64,000 nucleotides of DNA from an uncultured Flavobacteriales bacterium (GTDB taxonomy: Bacteria; Bacteroidota; Bacteroidia; Flavobacteriales; Schleiferiaceae): NCBI GenBank assembly GCA_913055685.1, contig CAJXKC010000002.1, positions 186,001 to 250,000 on the forward strand, in the 5' to 3' direction. Below, piece after piece: positions 1 to 7,803 of the stretch. Both the position numbers and the translations under genes were made by a program. A model generated the notes under the pieces. The model was not told the DNA's origin. It was given only the letters and a program-made list of their open reading frames with translations, and ran no database searches. Numbering within the stretch: the first letter of the stretch is position 1; the number at the start of each line of letters is the position of its first letter.

Positions 1-1345
1 GAGTAAGCATATCACGAGCTTGAGTCGCGGGATTACAACTAATATAGACCATTCTTTCGGCACCCAAGCGGATAACTTTACGAAGCGTTTTCGGAGCAAT
101 ACCGGCTCGGGGTGGGTCTAAAGTTAGGGTGTTGATTTTCCCTGCGTAATGAGGGTTTTCGAGTAAAAACTTGCCTACATCATTGGCATAAAACTCCAAA
201 TTATTGATGCCATTGGCCTGGGCATTTTTCTTGGCGTCGGCCACCGCTTCCTTTACAATCTCTACTCCAATTACTTTCGATTGAGTACTAGCTTGTGCTA
301 ATAGCTGAGTAATGGTGCCGGTTCCCGCAAATAGGTCGAGGATAATCGGTTTATCTTCTATTTCCTTTTCAAACACATAATCCAGGGCTTTTTGGTAGAG
401 CCTTTCGGCAGAAGCAGGATTGGTTTGGAAAAAACTCTCCATGCTAATGGAAAAGTCTAAGCCATTAATTTGCTCGCGAATTGTTTCCTTTCCAAAAAGG
501 ATAATGCGTTTGCCCTCGGTGCTTTTGGGGCGGTCACTTATATCGTCATTAATAGTGTGAATTAGGCCAGCCAGGCGCTCGCCAAATTCATTACGGAATA
601 ATTGAGTAAGCGCATCGCTATCAAATTGCTCTAATTCGGAGGAGCTGCTGAGGAAATTGATAAGAATTTCATCGTCTACATAGGATTTCCGTACCGCCAA
701 CATGCGACAGAACCCAGAGTGTTTTTTTCCATGCCATGCGCTATGCCCGGCTTCCATAAAGAAGCGTCGAAGCTTGGGGAGAAAGTCTTCTATCGCTTGA
801 TCGAAAATTCCTGAATCACCTTCGAGGTTTTCTACTGCTAACCACTGTCCACGTCGTTTAAAGCCCAGTGCAAAGCCATCGTGGAATTTATCGTCACCCG
901 GACGCGCCTCAACAGCGGCAAAGGAATATTCCATTTTATTACGGTAGTGGAAAATGCGGGGCGACTCAATGTATTGGTCTAAAAGGTCTTCGGCATTGGT
1001 GATTTTACCAATTCGTCTAAATAGTTCAATGCTGGTTTTCTCCTTGTATTCATGCTGCTTTTCAATGGGCAGATTAATATAAGGTGCACCCGGAATTGGA
1101 TGATACTTAGATTGACTTTCATCACTCGATGCTTCCAAAACTTCCACCAGGCGAGCTTCGGCATAAGCCTTTTTCACCTTCACCATTTTACAGCGCACTA
1201 ATTGTCCGGGTAGGGTATTGGGGATAAAGACGATGAAATTGCCCTTTTCGGTTTCAATTTTAGCGATTCCCTTGCCTTCAAAGGCTAAGTCTTGGACCCG
1301 AAGCTCCACTTCTTGTCCGCGGTGATATAAGTAATTCCTTGCCAT
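1..1345 (-). CDS. rlmD: 23S rRNA (uracil-5-)-methyltransferase, TrmA/RlmD family, 3' end cut off
   Basis: I translated this from the start codon at 1345 to the window edge; the frame stays open for 448 codons and the stop lies outside. The N-terminus is a TRAM-like beta domain (MARNYLYHRGQEVELRV). The C-terminal half is a Rossmann methyltransferase with the SAM motif LDLFAGTGT, the segment LDPPRAGI, and the catalytic cysteine motif YISCNPAT close to the edge. These mark the TrmA/RlmC/RlmD family, which makes 5-methyluridine in rRNA or tRNA. Choosing RlmD over a close relative is inference. It diverges from the aminotransferase at 1411, and a TAATTTTG box lies 8 bases upstream of its ATG. The four-cysteine iron-sulfur motif seen in E. 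coli RlmD is not evident at the N-terminus. Confidence 0.85.
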   Translation of the reverse strand, partial: MARNYLYHRGQEVELRVQDLAFEGKGIAKIETEKGNFIVFIPNTLPGQLVRCKMVKVKKAYAEARLVEVLEASSDESQSKYHPIPGAPYINLPIEKQHEYKEKTSIELFRRIGKITNAEDLLDQYIESPRIFHYRNKMEYSFAAVEARPGDDKFHDGFALGFKRRGQWLAVENLEGDSGIFDQAIEDFLPKLRRFFMEAGHSAWHGKKHSGFCRMLAVRKSYVDDEILINFLSSSSELEQFDSDALTQLFRNEFGERLAGLIHTINDDISDRPKSTEGKRIILFGKETIREQINGLDFSISMESFFQTNPASAERLYQKALDYVFEKEIEDKPIILDLFAGTGTITQLLAQASTQSKVIGVEIVKEAVADAKKNAQANGINNLEFYANDVGKFLLENPHYAGKINTLTLDPPRAGIAPKTLRKVIRLGAERMVYISCNPATQARDMLT

Positions 1346-1353
1346 AGAGCGGG

Positions 1354-1361
1354 CAAAATTA
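1354..1361 (-). promoter_or_regulatory. -7 promoter box of the rRNA methyltransferase gene
   Basis: Read on the minus strand this is TAATTTTG, an exact match to the Bacteroidota -7 consensus TAnnTTTG, 8 bases before the ATG at 1345. No TTG lies at the expected -33 distance, so the call rests on the -7 box and its position. Confidence 0.45.
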
Positions 1362-1410
1362 CCTAATTTGCAGGCCGAATCATCGCATCAAAAAATTAAT
1401 TCCAATATCT

Positions 1411-2691
1411 ATGGCAGAACAAGGAACCGCTTTGGGTTCAAACGAATTGATGGAGCTTGAAAATAAGCACGGCGCTCATAATTACCATCCCTTACCGGTT
1501 GTATTAGACCGAGGAGAGGGGGTATATGTGTGGGATGTAGAAGGTAAGCGTTATTATGACTTTCTTTCAGCTTATTCGGCGGTAAATCAAGGTCATTGTC
1601 ATCCTAGGATTATTGAAACCTTAAAGGAGCAAGCCGAAAAGATTACCCTAACCAGTAGGGCTTTTTACAATTCGAAGCTTGGAGAGTACGACAAGTACAT
1701 TACCGAATTATTTGGTTTTGATAAGGTATTGCCGATGAACACTGGGGCTGAAGCGGTAGAAACCGCCATTAAAATCTGCCGTAAATGGGCCCAGGAAACT
1801 AAGGGTTATCCTGAAGCCACCACTAAAATAATCGTCGCAGAAAATAATTTCCACGGCCGAACTACCACCATTATTTCTTTCTCAAACGATGAGGAAGCTC
1901 GTCGTGGTTTTGGCCCCTATACCCCAGGCTTTATTAAAATCCCATACGATGATATCGGTGCCTTAGAAGCGGCTTTGGAAGATGAACATGTTGCGGGCTT
2001 CTTGGTGGAGCCTATTCAAGGTGAAGCAGGAGTGGTAACTCCCGCTGACGATTATTTGCGCCGCACCCGCGATCTATGTAAAAGCAAAGGCGTGCTGTTT
2101 ATTGCTGATGAAATTCAGACCGGTATAGCGCGTACCGGATCGCTCTTAGCGGTTTGTGGAAATTGCAGCTGTGAGCATAAATGTGAGCGTCAAGAGGCCA
2201 CTTATGTAAAACCAGATATGCTAATTCTAGGTAAGGCACTAAGTGGTGGGGCTTATCCTGTTTCCGCCGTTTTAGCTGATGATGAAGTAATGCGGGTGAT
2301 TAAACCTGGCACCCATGGCTCTACTTTTGGAGGGAATCCCTTGGGAGTTTCAGTAGCTATGACCGCCTTAGATGTGGTAAATGAGGAACATTTGGCTCAA
2401 AATGCCCGTCGCTTAGGCGAGCTTTTTAGAAGCGAGATGAATAAGTATATCGAGGAAAGTCATATTGTAAAGCTTGTGCGCGGTCGTGGTTTATTAAACG
2501 CGATTGTAATTAATGATTCTCCCGATAGTGATACAGCTTGGAATATCTGTTTAAGACTGCGTGATCACGGCTTATTAGCCAAACCGACCCATGGAAATAT
2601 AATTCGTTTTGCTCCACCTTTGGTGATGACCGAGGAGCAACTTTTGGACTGTGTGTCCATAATAAAACGCACCTTAAACGAATTTGAATAA
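1411..2691 (+). CDS. rocD: Ornithine--oxo-acid aminotransferase
   Basis: Class III PLP-dependent aminotransferase, 426 aa. It transfers the delta-amino group of ornithine to 2-oxoglutarate, giving glutamate semialdehyde for arginine/proline metabolism in the cytosol. The sequence shows the cofactor-binding [10 protein letters not shown] (110-119), FHGRT (147-151), the Asp in ADEIQTG (232-238), the PLP lysine K275 in ILGKALSGG, and the C-terminal [17 protein letters not shown] block that follows eukaryotic ornithine aminotransferases closely. Unusual is a cysteine-rich insertion at 249-258 (C249, C252, C254, C258; [10 protein letters not shown]) just before the PLP lysine, absent from the human enzyme as I recall it. 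Single gene, ended by a hairpin shared with the convergent gene at 2726. Confidence 0.95.
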   Translation: MAEQGTALGSNELMELENKHGAHNYHPLPVVLDRGEGVYVWDVEGKRYYDFLSAYSAVNQGHCHPRIIETLKEQAEKITLTSRAFYNSKLGEYDKYITELFGFDKVLPMNTGAEAVETAIKICRKWAQETKGYPEATTKIIVAENNFHGRTTTIISFSNDEEARRGFGPYTPGFIKIPYDDIGALEAALEDEHVAGFLVEPIQGEAGVVTPADDYLRRTRDLCKSKGVLFIADEIQTGIARTGSLLAVCGNCSCEHKCERQEATYVKPDMLILGKALSGGAYPVSAVLADDEVMRVIKPGTHGSTFGGNPLGVSVAMTALDVVNEEHLAQNARRLGELFRSEMNKYIEESHIVKLVRGRGLLNAIVINDSPDSDTAWNICLRLRDHGLLAKPTHGNIIRFAPPLVMTEEQLLDCVSIIKRTLNEFE

Positions 2692-2693
2692 AT

Positions 2694-2726
2694 AAAAAAC
2701 CCCGGCCATTGGTCGGGGTTTCTTTT
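2694..2726. terminator. Bidirectional intrinsic terminator between rocD and the thioredoxin-fold gene
   Basis: Inverted repeat AAACCCCG (2697-2704) / CGGGGTTT (2714-2721) with a further GCC/GGT inner pairing and an ATT loop. It has an A-tract on the left and a T-tract on the right, so it can stop transcription from both converging genes. Confidence 0.85.
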
Positions 2727-3919
2727 TACTCTTTATCCTCAATTAGCTTTTCTAACTTGTTTGCGCTCTCCAGTTCTTTAGGATTGGAGATTAATTCTTT
2801 CGCTAAGCTGAGGTCTATTTTTGCTTGATTGTAATCTTCAGAGAGGTATTTGCTGTAGGCCATCAGCATCCGAGCTTTAAAGCTGGCCTTTTTCTGATTG
2901 GAGTAAGCACTTAATTGATAAGCAGCCTCTTTCGCTTGCTTACTATTGTAGTTTTCGGTGATCTCATAAGCCTCATCGAATAGAAACTCGGCCGAAAGAG
3001 TAGGCGCCATGCCGTCGGCTTTTTGGCGGATCATTTCCTGGTAAAGGCTAAAGTCGCTGCTATTGTAAGCGTAAACTCTTTGAAAATTTTCTTCGCAAGT
3101 TTCTAAGCTATCAGCAGGGCAATAGGGTGGCTTGAGAAAACGATCAATCGCTTTCTTCATTAATTTACTATCCTTATTGGCAATAGCTAAGTCGAGGTTA
3201 TAGTCCATGGCTTGCGCCTGATAGGCATTTAAATCGAAGCCCTTAACTGCCGCTTTAATAGTATCGATGTGTTCCAGAACTAAGTCGGGATAAGGTGTTT
3301 CTAGATCAACCCCATAGGCGGCCAAAATTTCAATACTAGGGGCCATTAGTAGTGAATCAGCCTCCTTTGTATTTAAATATTCTAAAGCCAATAAACAGGT
3401 GCTGTTGTAGTCAAAGTTTAGGGCATAAAGCTCTAGGAGATCTATCCATTGCGCTTCGCTTAATTCATGAGCTTGGTAAGCTAGTAATAGGCTGTCGTAA
3501 TAATAAGGAGCCTTGGCTGCTTCGTTTAATAGCGAATAGAGATTGGCCGCACTTTGATAGCCGTCAATTTTGGCAATCACAAATTCATCAGCATTAAGAA
3601 CTAGAAAGGATGGCAGCTCATCGAAGGCAAAGATTTCTTGGAATCGTAGACCCATTTCTCCATCGACATTAATGGCCACATTGGTATAAACACTTGAAAG
3701 TCGGCTTAAAGCCTGATCTTTAAAGACCCCATCAAAATACATCTTCCGAAAATCGCCTTGGTCTTCATGAATCGCTACCCAAAGTAGTTTATCTTGCTGT
3801 TTTACAGTCTCTAAAACTGTTTCGTAATCGCTAAGATCATTAGTCTGAATAAAGCGTACTTGTGCATCAGCCGCAAGCTGAATAAGGCTTAAAACAATGA
3901 ATAGGAGCGTTTTTTTCAT
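2726..3919 (-). CDS. Secreted thioredoxin-fold protein without a CxxC motif
   Basis: 397 aa with a cleavable signal peptide (MKKTLLFIVLSLIQLAADAQ). Residues about 25-130 resemble the thioredoxin-like fold (KLLWVAIHEDQGDFRKMYFD, then NVAINVDGEMG, and the cis-proline-like DELPSFLVLN), but the usual CxxC position has no cysteines, so it is unlikely to be a redox enzyme. The rest is helical and repeat-like (TPR-like segments such as AKEAAYQLSAYSNQKKASF). Likely periplasmic, with a binding or scaffold role. It is the last gene of the run spoT-fur-purA-ostA-CAP and its start overlaps the stop of the CAP gene by 4 bases, implying translational coupling. No specific function can be given. Confidence 0.7.
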   Translation of the reverse strand: MKKTLLFIVLSLIQLAADAQVRFIQTNDLSDYETVLETVKQQDKLLWVAIHEDQGDFRKMYFDGVFKDQALSRLSSVYTNVAINVDGEMGLRFQEIFAFDELPSFLVLNADEFVIAKIDGYQSAANLYSLLNEAAKAPYYYDSLLLAYQAHELSEAQWIDLLELYALNFDYNSTCLLALEYLNTKEADSLLMAPSIEILAAYGVDLETPYPDLVLEHIDTIKAAVKGFDLNAYQAQAMDYNLDLAIANKDSKLMKKAIDRFLKPPYCPADSLETCEENFQRVYAYNSSDFSLYQEMIRQKADGMAPTLSAEFLFDEAYEITENYNSKQAKEAAYQLSAYSNQKKASFKARMLMAYSKYLSEDYNQAKIDLSLAKELISNPKELESANKLEKLIEDKE

Positions 3920-4506
3920 TTTCCGAAGTTTTGTACCAGGTATACATCAAAATTAGGGCCTTTTTTTTCAGGCACTAAAAAAGAGGCGGCAATTCCAATA
4001 AATTCAAAGTCACCTAGAAGGTTAGCTCTATGTCCAGGCGAAAGATACCAATCCTTTACGACCTTTTGGGCTAATTGTTGGTAGCTCCGGTAGGGGATCG
4101 GGGTGCCGCCTTGCTGGGTGGCTTGTCCCTTGCTATTTATAAAATAGGCTTTGCCCGAGGGAATGTCTAGGAGATAATCCTGAGCGATATTTTCACCAGT
4201 ACGGTTATAATTGCCTTCGAAGGCTTGGATTCGCTGACGTGGACTTCCATATTTTTTATCGCCTGGCCACTTATGTTGCAAGCGCCTTCGTTTGGCCATA
4301 CGCTCGGCCTGATAACGAGCGGCATTCTGGAGCGCTTCATTGGCTTTAAAGGCTTCGAGGCCTTCGCGTAGTCGCAGTTGATTAGTAGCTTCAAAGATGG
4401 CTTGGGCCAATAGTTCGGCTTGGAACTTTTGCGGGACAATGGCTTCTTGGCCCAGAAGGGGGAGGCTAAATAACAATAGGGCCGCTATTCCTAGGCCTCT
4501 TATCAT
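3916..4506 (-). CDS. CAP (SCP/PR-1) domain secreted protein
   Basis: 196 aa with an N-terminal signal sequence (MIRGLGIAALLLFSLPLLGQ). The body is a CAP domain: NQLRLREGLEAFKANEALQNAARYQAERMA-type opening helix, LQHKWPGD, the GENIAQ signature, and the C-terminal SPGHRANLL block with the conserved histidine. CAP proteins are extracytoplasmic; bacterial ones have no agreed enzymatic role. It overlaps by 4 bases both the upstream LptA/OstA-like gene (ATGA at 4503-4506) and the downstream gene, so it belongs to one envelope-related transcription unit. Function inside that unit is unknown. Confidence 0.85.
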   Translation of the reverse strand: MIRGLGIAALLLFSLPLLGQEAIVPQKFQAELLAQAIFEATNQLRLREGLEAFKANEALQNAARYQAERMAKRRRLQHKWPGDKKYGSPRQRIQAFEGNYNRTGENIAQDYLLDIPSGKAYFINSKGQATQQGGTPIPYRSYQQLAQKVVKDWYLSPGHRANLLGDFEFIGIAASFLVPEKKGPNFDVYLVQNFGK

Positions 4507-6029
4507 TTAAACAGATCGGCTTTGCTTTTGGGACGCTCTGCGAATCTAGGATTAAAGCCATCCAGGGTTTTTTGATCGGCAGGAATTTTATCCATGGGAT
4601 GCATTTTACCCTCTGGCTTTTTTAAAAAGGTGATACGCTTCACCTCACTCGACTCCAGTCGGATGAGAATATTACTACAAATACTGCGGTTCATGCCTAG
4701 GTAATCACCATCTTCTTCTTTGGGGTAATAAACTGTTTGTCCATTACCACTCACATAAACTTTACGCAATTCTTTTTGGCCAAACTTGCCGGTCATTTTT
4801 CGACCACTAACCTGATTATAGCGGAGGCTGTCGCTCTTACTTATCATAAAAGCATTTCCTAATACTTTTAGGGTATCGGGATTGTTTTTAGCGGTAAGTA
4901 AATGAATGGTGTCGCCGGTTATCTGGGTAGAATCGTCCCACATAATGGGGTCTTTAAATAAGCTAAAGGTCGAATCAGCCGTAAGGTAGACTAGGGAATC
5001 ACATTTGCCTTGCATATCCGAGCGATAAAAGCGAACCCCATAGTAGATCAACAAACGGCGGTGCTGTTTACCAAGGCTATCCCGGTAGGCGCTGGAGTAA
5101 AGGGTGTCGCCATGGACGAAAAGACTATCCTTATCCTCGTCAACTAAGGTATAGAGCGGCTCCCCCGTAACGTAAGCGCTGTCCTTTTCTCCGAAGTATT
5201 CGCCGTATTCACCACTAATGAGGTAATTCTCTACCGTATCGTGAATAAGGACATTGCGAAAAGCTTCACCGTATTCACCCGCCCTTTCGTAGTAAAGGCT
5301 ATCACCAGTTAGGTATTTTGGACCATCGTAGATGTAAGCGTTTTTATTAAACTGAGCGATGTCTTGGTCGGTGTCGTAACGCCCATTTTCGCAATAGATA
5401 CTACTGCTGTCACTAAGAATACGACTCGGACCTCTAAAGTAGGCCACGTGACTCACGCTATTATATTCGAGGGTATCCGAATACATGGTGTAATCGGGAT
5501 TGGTAAGCACTACCGAGTCTTTAAAGCTAAAGTATTTGGTATTGCTATTGTAAAATCCTTTTTGTGAGACTAGCCGATTATCTTGATTTGTAACCGTTCC
5601 ACCAGTAGTGTAATAAGCGATGTTAGAATTACGGTCTAGGAGAAGTTGGTCGGTAATTAAGGTCATTTCCGGATCTTGCAAACGAACTTCCTTCCCGGTA
5701 ACCATGGCAATACGCGTGTCGCCCGAGTACTCTAAAAAATCTCCATAAAGGAAAAGAGTATCCCCTTGATTGATGCGAATTTTTTGAAAGGCCTTTACCC
5801 GATTTTCTTGGGTAAAAAGCCAAGCGGAATCGCAATACATGAGCGCGCCTTCATGTTCAAAGATAACGTTACCTATAAGGCGGTTTTTACCATCCGCCTT
5901 AGCGTAATAACCTTTGTCGGCTTGCCGAATATTTATCTTCTTTCCCTTTTTTTGCTCTTGTGCCTTAAGGGAAAGACCGGTAAAAATGAGGAGAAATACG
6001 AGGCTGCTTTTAAATGGCCAGTTCTTCAA
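4503..6029 (-). CDS. OstA/LptA-like outer-membrane lipopolysaccharide transport protein
   Basis: 508 aa from a proposed TTG start at 6029 (MKNWPFKSSLVFLLIFTGLS then LKAQ, a good signal peptide). The open frame extends to 6140 with upstream TTG/ATG codons, but that would overlap purA by over 130 bases and place hydrophilic sequence before the signal peptide. The protein is built of repeated short beta strands typical of the OstA-like jellyroll (DTLFLYGDFLEYSGDTRIA, GDTLYSSAYRDS, GDTIHLLTA), as in LptA and the N-domain of LptD. Bacteroidota carry this longer variant, thought to bridge LPS across the periplasm. It overlaps the purA stop by 20 bases and the CAP start by 4. The family is secure; the exact Lpt role is inference. 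Confidence 0.75.
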   Translation of the reverse strand: MKNWPFKSSLVFLLIFTGLSLKAQEQKKGKKINIRQADKGYYAKADGKNRLIGNVIFEHEGALMYCDSAWLFTQENRVKAFQKIRINQGDTLFLYGDFLEYSGDTRIAMVTGKEVRLQDPEMTLITDQLLLDRNSNIAYYTTGGTVTNQDNRLVSQKGFYNSNTKYFSFKDSVVLTNPDYTMYSDTLEYNSVSHVAYFRGPSRILSDSSSIYCENGRYDTDQDIAQFNKNAYIYDGPKYLTGDSLYYERAGEYGEAFRNVLIHDTVENYLISGEYGEYFGEKDSAYVTGEPLYTLVDEDKDSLFVHGDTLYSSAYRDSLGKQHRRLLIYYGVRFYRSDMQGKCDSLVYLTADSTFSLFKDPIMWDDSTQITGDTIHLLTAKNNPDTLKVLGNAFMISKSDSLRYNQVSGRKMTGKFGQKELRKVYVSGNGQTVYYPKEEDGDYLGMNRSICSNILIRLESSEVKRITFLKKPEGKMHPMDKIPADQKTLDGFNPRFAERPKSKADLFK

Positions 6030-7296
6030 GCTGAATGGTTTGAGTACGATTTGGACCCACCGATAAAATGCTAATCGGTACCCCAATTTTATCTTCCACG
6101 TATTTAATGTAGTCCTTAAGTTCCTGAGGTGCATCTTCAAGATTATCTAATCCCGTTAAGTCGGCCTGCCAGCCTTTTACTTCTTCATAAACGGGTTCGA
6201 TAAGGTTTTCATCTATGGAATAAGGTAAATGTTCAATTAATTCACCTTGATAACGATAATGCGTACAAACTTTAATGCTGTCGAAGCCACTCAATACGTC
6301 AGCCTTCATCATAATTAAGTTCGTAACCCCGTTCACGGCCACTGCATATTTTAAAGCAGGAATATCTAACCAACCACAACGACGAGGTCGACCAGTAGTA
6401 GCACCAAATTCATGCCCTTTGGCTCTTAGCTCCTCGCCGGTATTGTCAAACAATTCGGTAGGGAAGGGTCCTGAACCGACCCGGGTACAGTAAGCCTTGA
6501 AAATACCAAAGACCTTATTGATCTTATTTGGGGCGATTCCCAGTCCGGTACAGCTGCCCGCACAAGTGGTTGTGCTAGAGGTTACAAAGGGATAAGAGCC
6601 AAAGTCGATATCGAGCAGTGAACCTTGGGCACCTTCGGCTAATATTTTCTTACCCTCGGCTAAAGCTTGATGCAAGAAGTGCTCCGAATCAATAAGGGTC
6701 ATTTCACGCATAGCATCTACCGCGGCATACCACTCTTCCTCCATTTTTGCTAAGTCCGCTTTGTAGTCGAAGTCATAGTGACTAAGCAACTGCTCATGTT
6801 TGCCCTTAAGGGTATTGTAACGCTCTTCAAAGTCGGTCAACTCTATATCACCCACGCGCAATCCATTTCGACCCGTCTTATCCATATAAGTAGGTCCGAT
6901 TCCCTTAAGGGTAGAGCCAATCTTATTTTTACCCTTGGCTGCCTCCGATGCAGCATCCAGCATTCGGTGCGTCGGTAAGATGAGGTGTGCCTTACGAGAA
7001 ATCAATAAGGCTGCTTTTACATCAACCTTATGTTCTTTAAGGGCGGTAATTTCTTTTTGGAAAATTACCGGATCGATTACAACCCCGTTTCCAATAAGGT
7101 TTTTAATTCCCGCGTGGAAAATTCCACTAGGGATGGTATGTAATACGTGTTTTATGCCATCAAATTCTAAGGTGTGACCCGCATTGGGTCCGCCTTGGAA
7201 CCTTGCTATAATATCATACTTGCGAGTGAGTACGTCTACAATCTTTCCTTTTCCTTCGTCCCCCCATTGGAGGCCTAAGAGTACATCAACAGTCAT
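6010..7296 (-). CDS. purA: Adenylosuccinate synthetase
   Basis: 428 aa, normal family length. It makes adenylosuccinate from IMP, aspartate and GTP, the first AMP-specific step. The GTP-binding P-loop variant GDEGKGK sits at 12-18. Other marks are GPNAGHT, the IMP-binding GIGPTYMDK, EGAQGSLLDIDFGSYPFVTSS, and TGRPRRCGWLD. It lies 20 bases after the fur stop with no terminator, so it is probably cotranscribed with fur and the LptA-like gene that follows. Confidence 0.97.
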   Translation of the reverse strand: MTVDVLLGLQWGDEGKGKIVDVLTRKYDIIARFQGGPNAGHTLEFDGIKHVLHTIPSGIFHAGIKNLIGNGVVIDPVIFQKEITALKEHKVDVKAALLISRKAHLILPTHRMLDAASEAAKGKNKIGSTLKGIGPTYMDKTGRNGLRVGDIELTDFEERYNTLKGKHEQLLSHYDFDYKADLAKMEEEWYAAVDAMREMTLIDSEHFLHQALAEGKKILAEGAQGSLLDIDFGSYPFVTSSTTTCAGSCTGLGIAPNKINKVFGIFKAYCTRVGSGPFPTELFDNTGEELRAKGHEFGATTGRPRRCGWLDIPALKYAVAVNGVTNLIMMKADVLSGFDSIKVCTHYRYQGELIEHLPYSIDENLIEPVYEEVKGWQADLTGLDNLEDAPQELKDYIKYVEDKIGVPISILSVGPNRTQTIQLEELAI

Positions 7297-7316
7297 TGGT
7301 CTTTTTTAATGGATGG

Positions 7317-7778
7317 CTAATTAGTTGCTTGATTTGATTCTTCATCTTCGCTGCGGGTACCGTAGAGGTAAAGCGAATGCGAATTGATATTAATCCCGAA
7401 TATTTCGGCTACCGTATCCTTTATTTGCTGTAAGCGAGGATCACAAAATTCCAATACCTCGCCGGTATCGGTAAGAATTATATGGTCGTGTTGTTTATTG
7501 TAAAAGGACTTTTCATAATAGGCCTGATTTTGGCCAAATTGGTGTTTACGCACCAATTTCGAGTCTAATAATAACTCGATCGTATTGTAGAGAGTGGCGC
7601 GACTCACCCGATAGTTCTTATTCTTCATTAAAATGTAGAGCGACTCGATGTCGAAATGCTCGTCATTCTCATAAATCTCTTGCAGGATCGCATAGCGCTC
7701 AGGCGTCTTACGCTGCTTATTTCGTTCGAGGTATTCGGTGAATACCTTTTTTACGGTCGCAAACTCTTGTTCGTTCAT
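7317..7778 (-). CDS. fur: Fur-family metal-responsive transcriptional repressor
   Basis: 153 aa from the ATG at 7778 ([17 protein letters not shown]). An upstream TTG-type start near 7820 is possible but lies ahead of the exact -7 box at 7795-7802, so I prefer 7778. Residues 20-80 form the winged helix ([15 protein letters not shown], the recognition helix [13 protein letters not shown]). The dimerisation domain carries [18 protein letters not shown]. Only one cysteine is present, so the CxxC structural-zinc pairs of many Fur proteins are missing; the metal site must use His/Glu/Asp. Whether it senses iron, zinc or peroxide cannot be told from sequence alone. Confidence 0.9.
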   Translation of the reverse strand: MNEQEFATVKKVFTEYLERNKQRKTPERYAILQEIYENDEHFDIESLYILMKNKNYRVSRATLYNTIELLLDSKLVRKHQFGQNQAYYEKSFYNKQHDHIILTDTGEVLEFCDPRLQQIKDTVAEIFGININSHSLYLYGTRSEDEESNQATN

Positions 7779-7794
7779 ATCGAAAAACAAACGG

Positions 7795-7802
7795 CAAAGG
7801 TA
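7795..7802 (-). promoter_or_regulatory. -7 promoter box for fur, overlapping the end of the spoT gene
   Basis: Minus-strand TACCTTTG matches TAnnTTTG exactly, 16 bases before the fur ATG at 7778. A TTG lies about 15 bases upstream, slightly short of the usual spacing. It gives fur a promoter separate from the preceding gene. Confidence 0.45.
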
Positions 7803-7803
7803 A

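Noticed and set aside
6030-6140. Longer N-terminus for the LptA-like gene
   Set aside because: It would overlap purA by more than 130 bases and put a charged segment ahead of the signal peptide.
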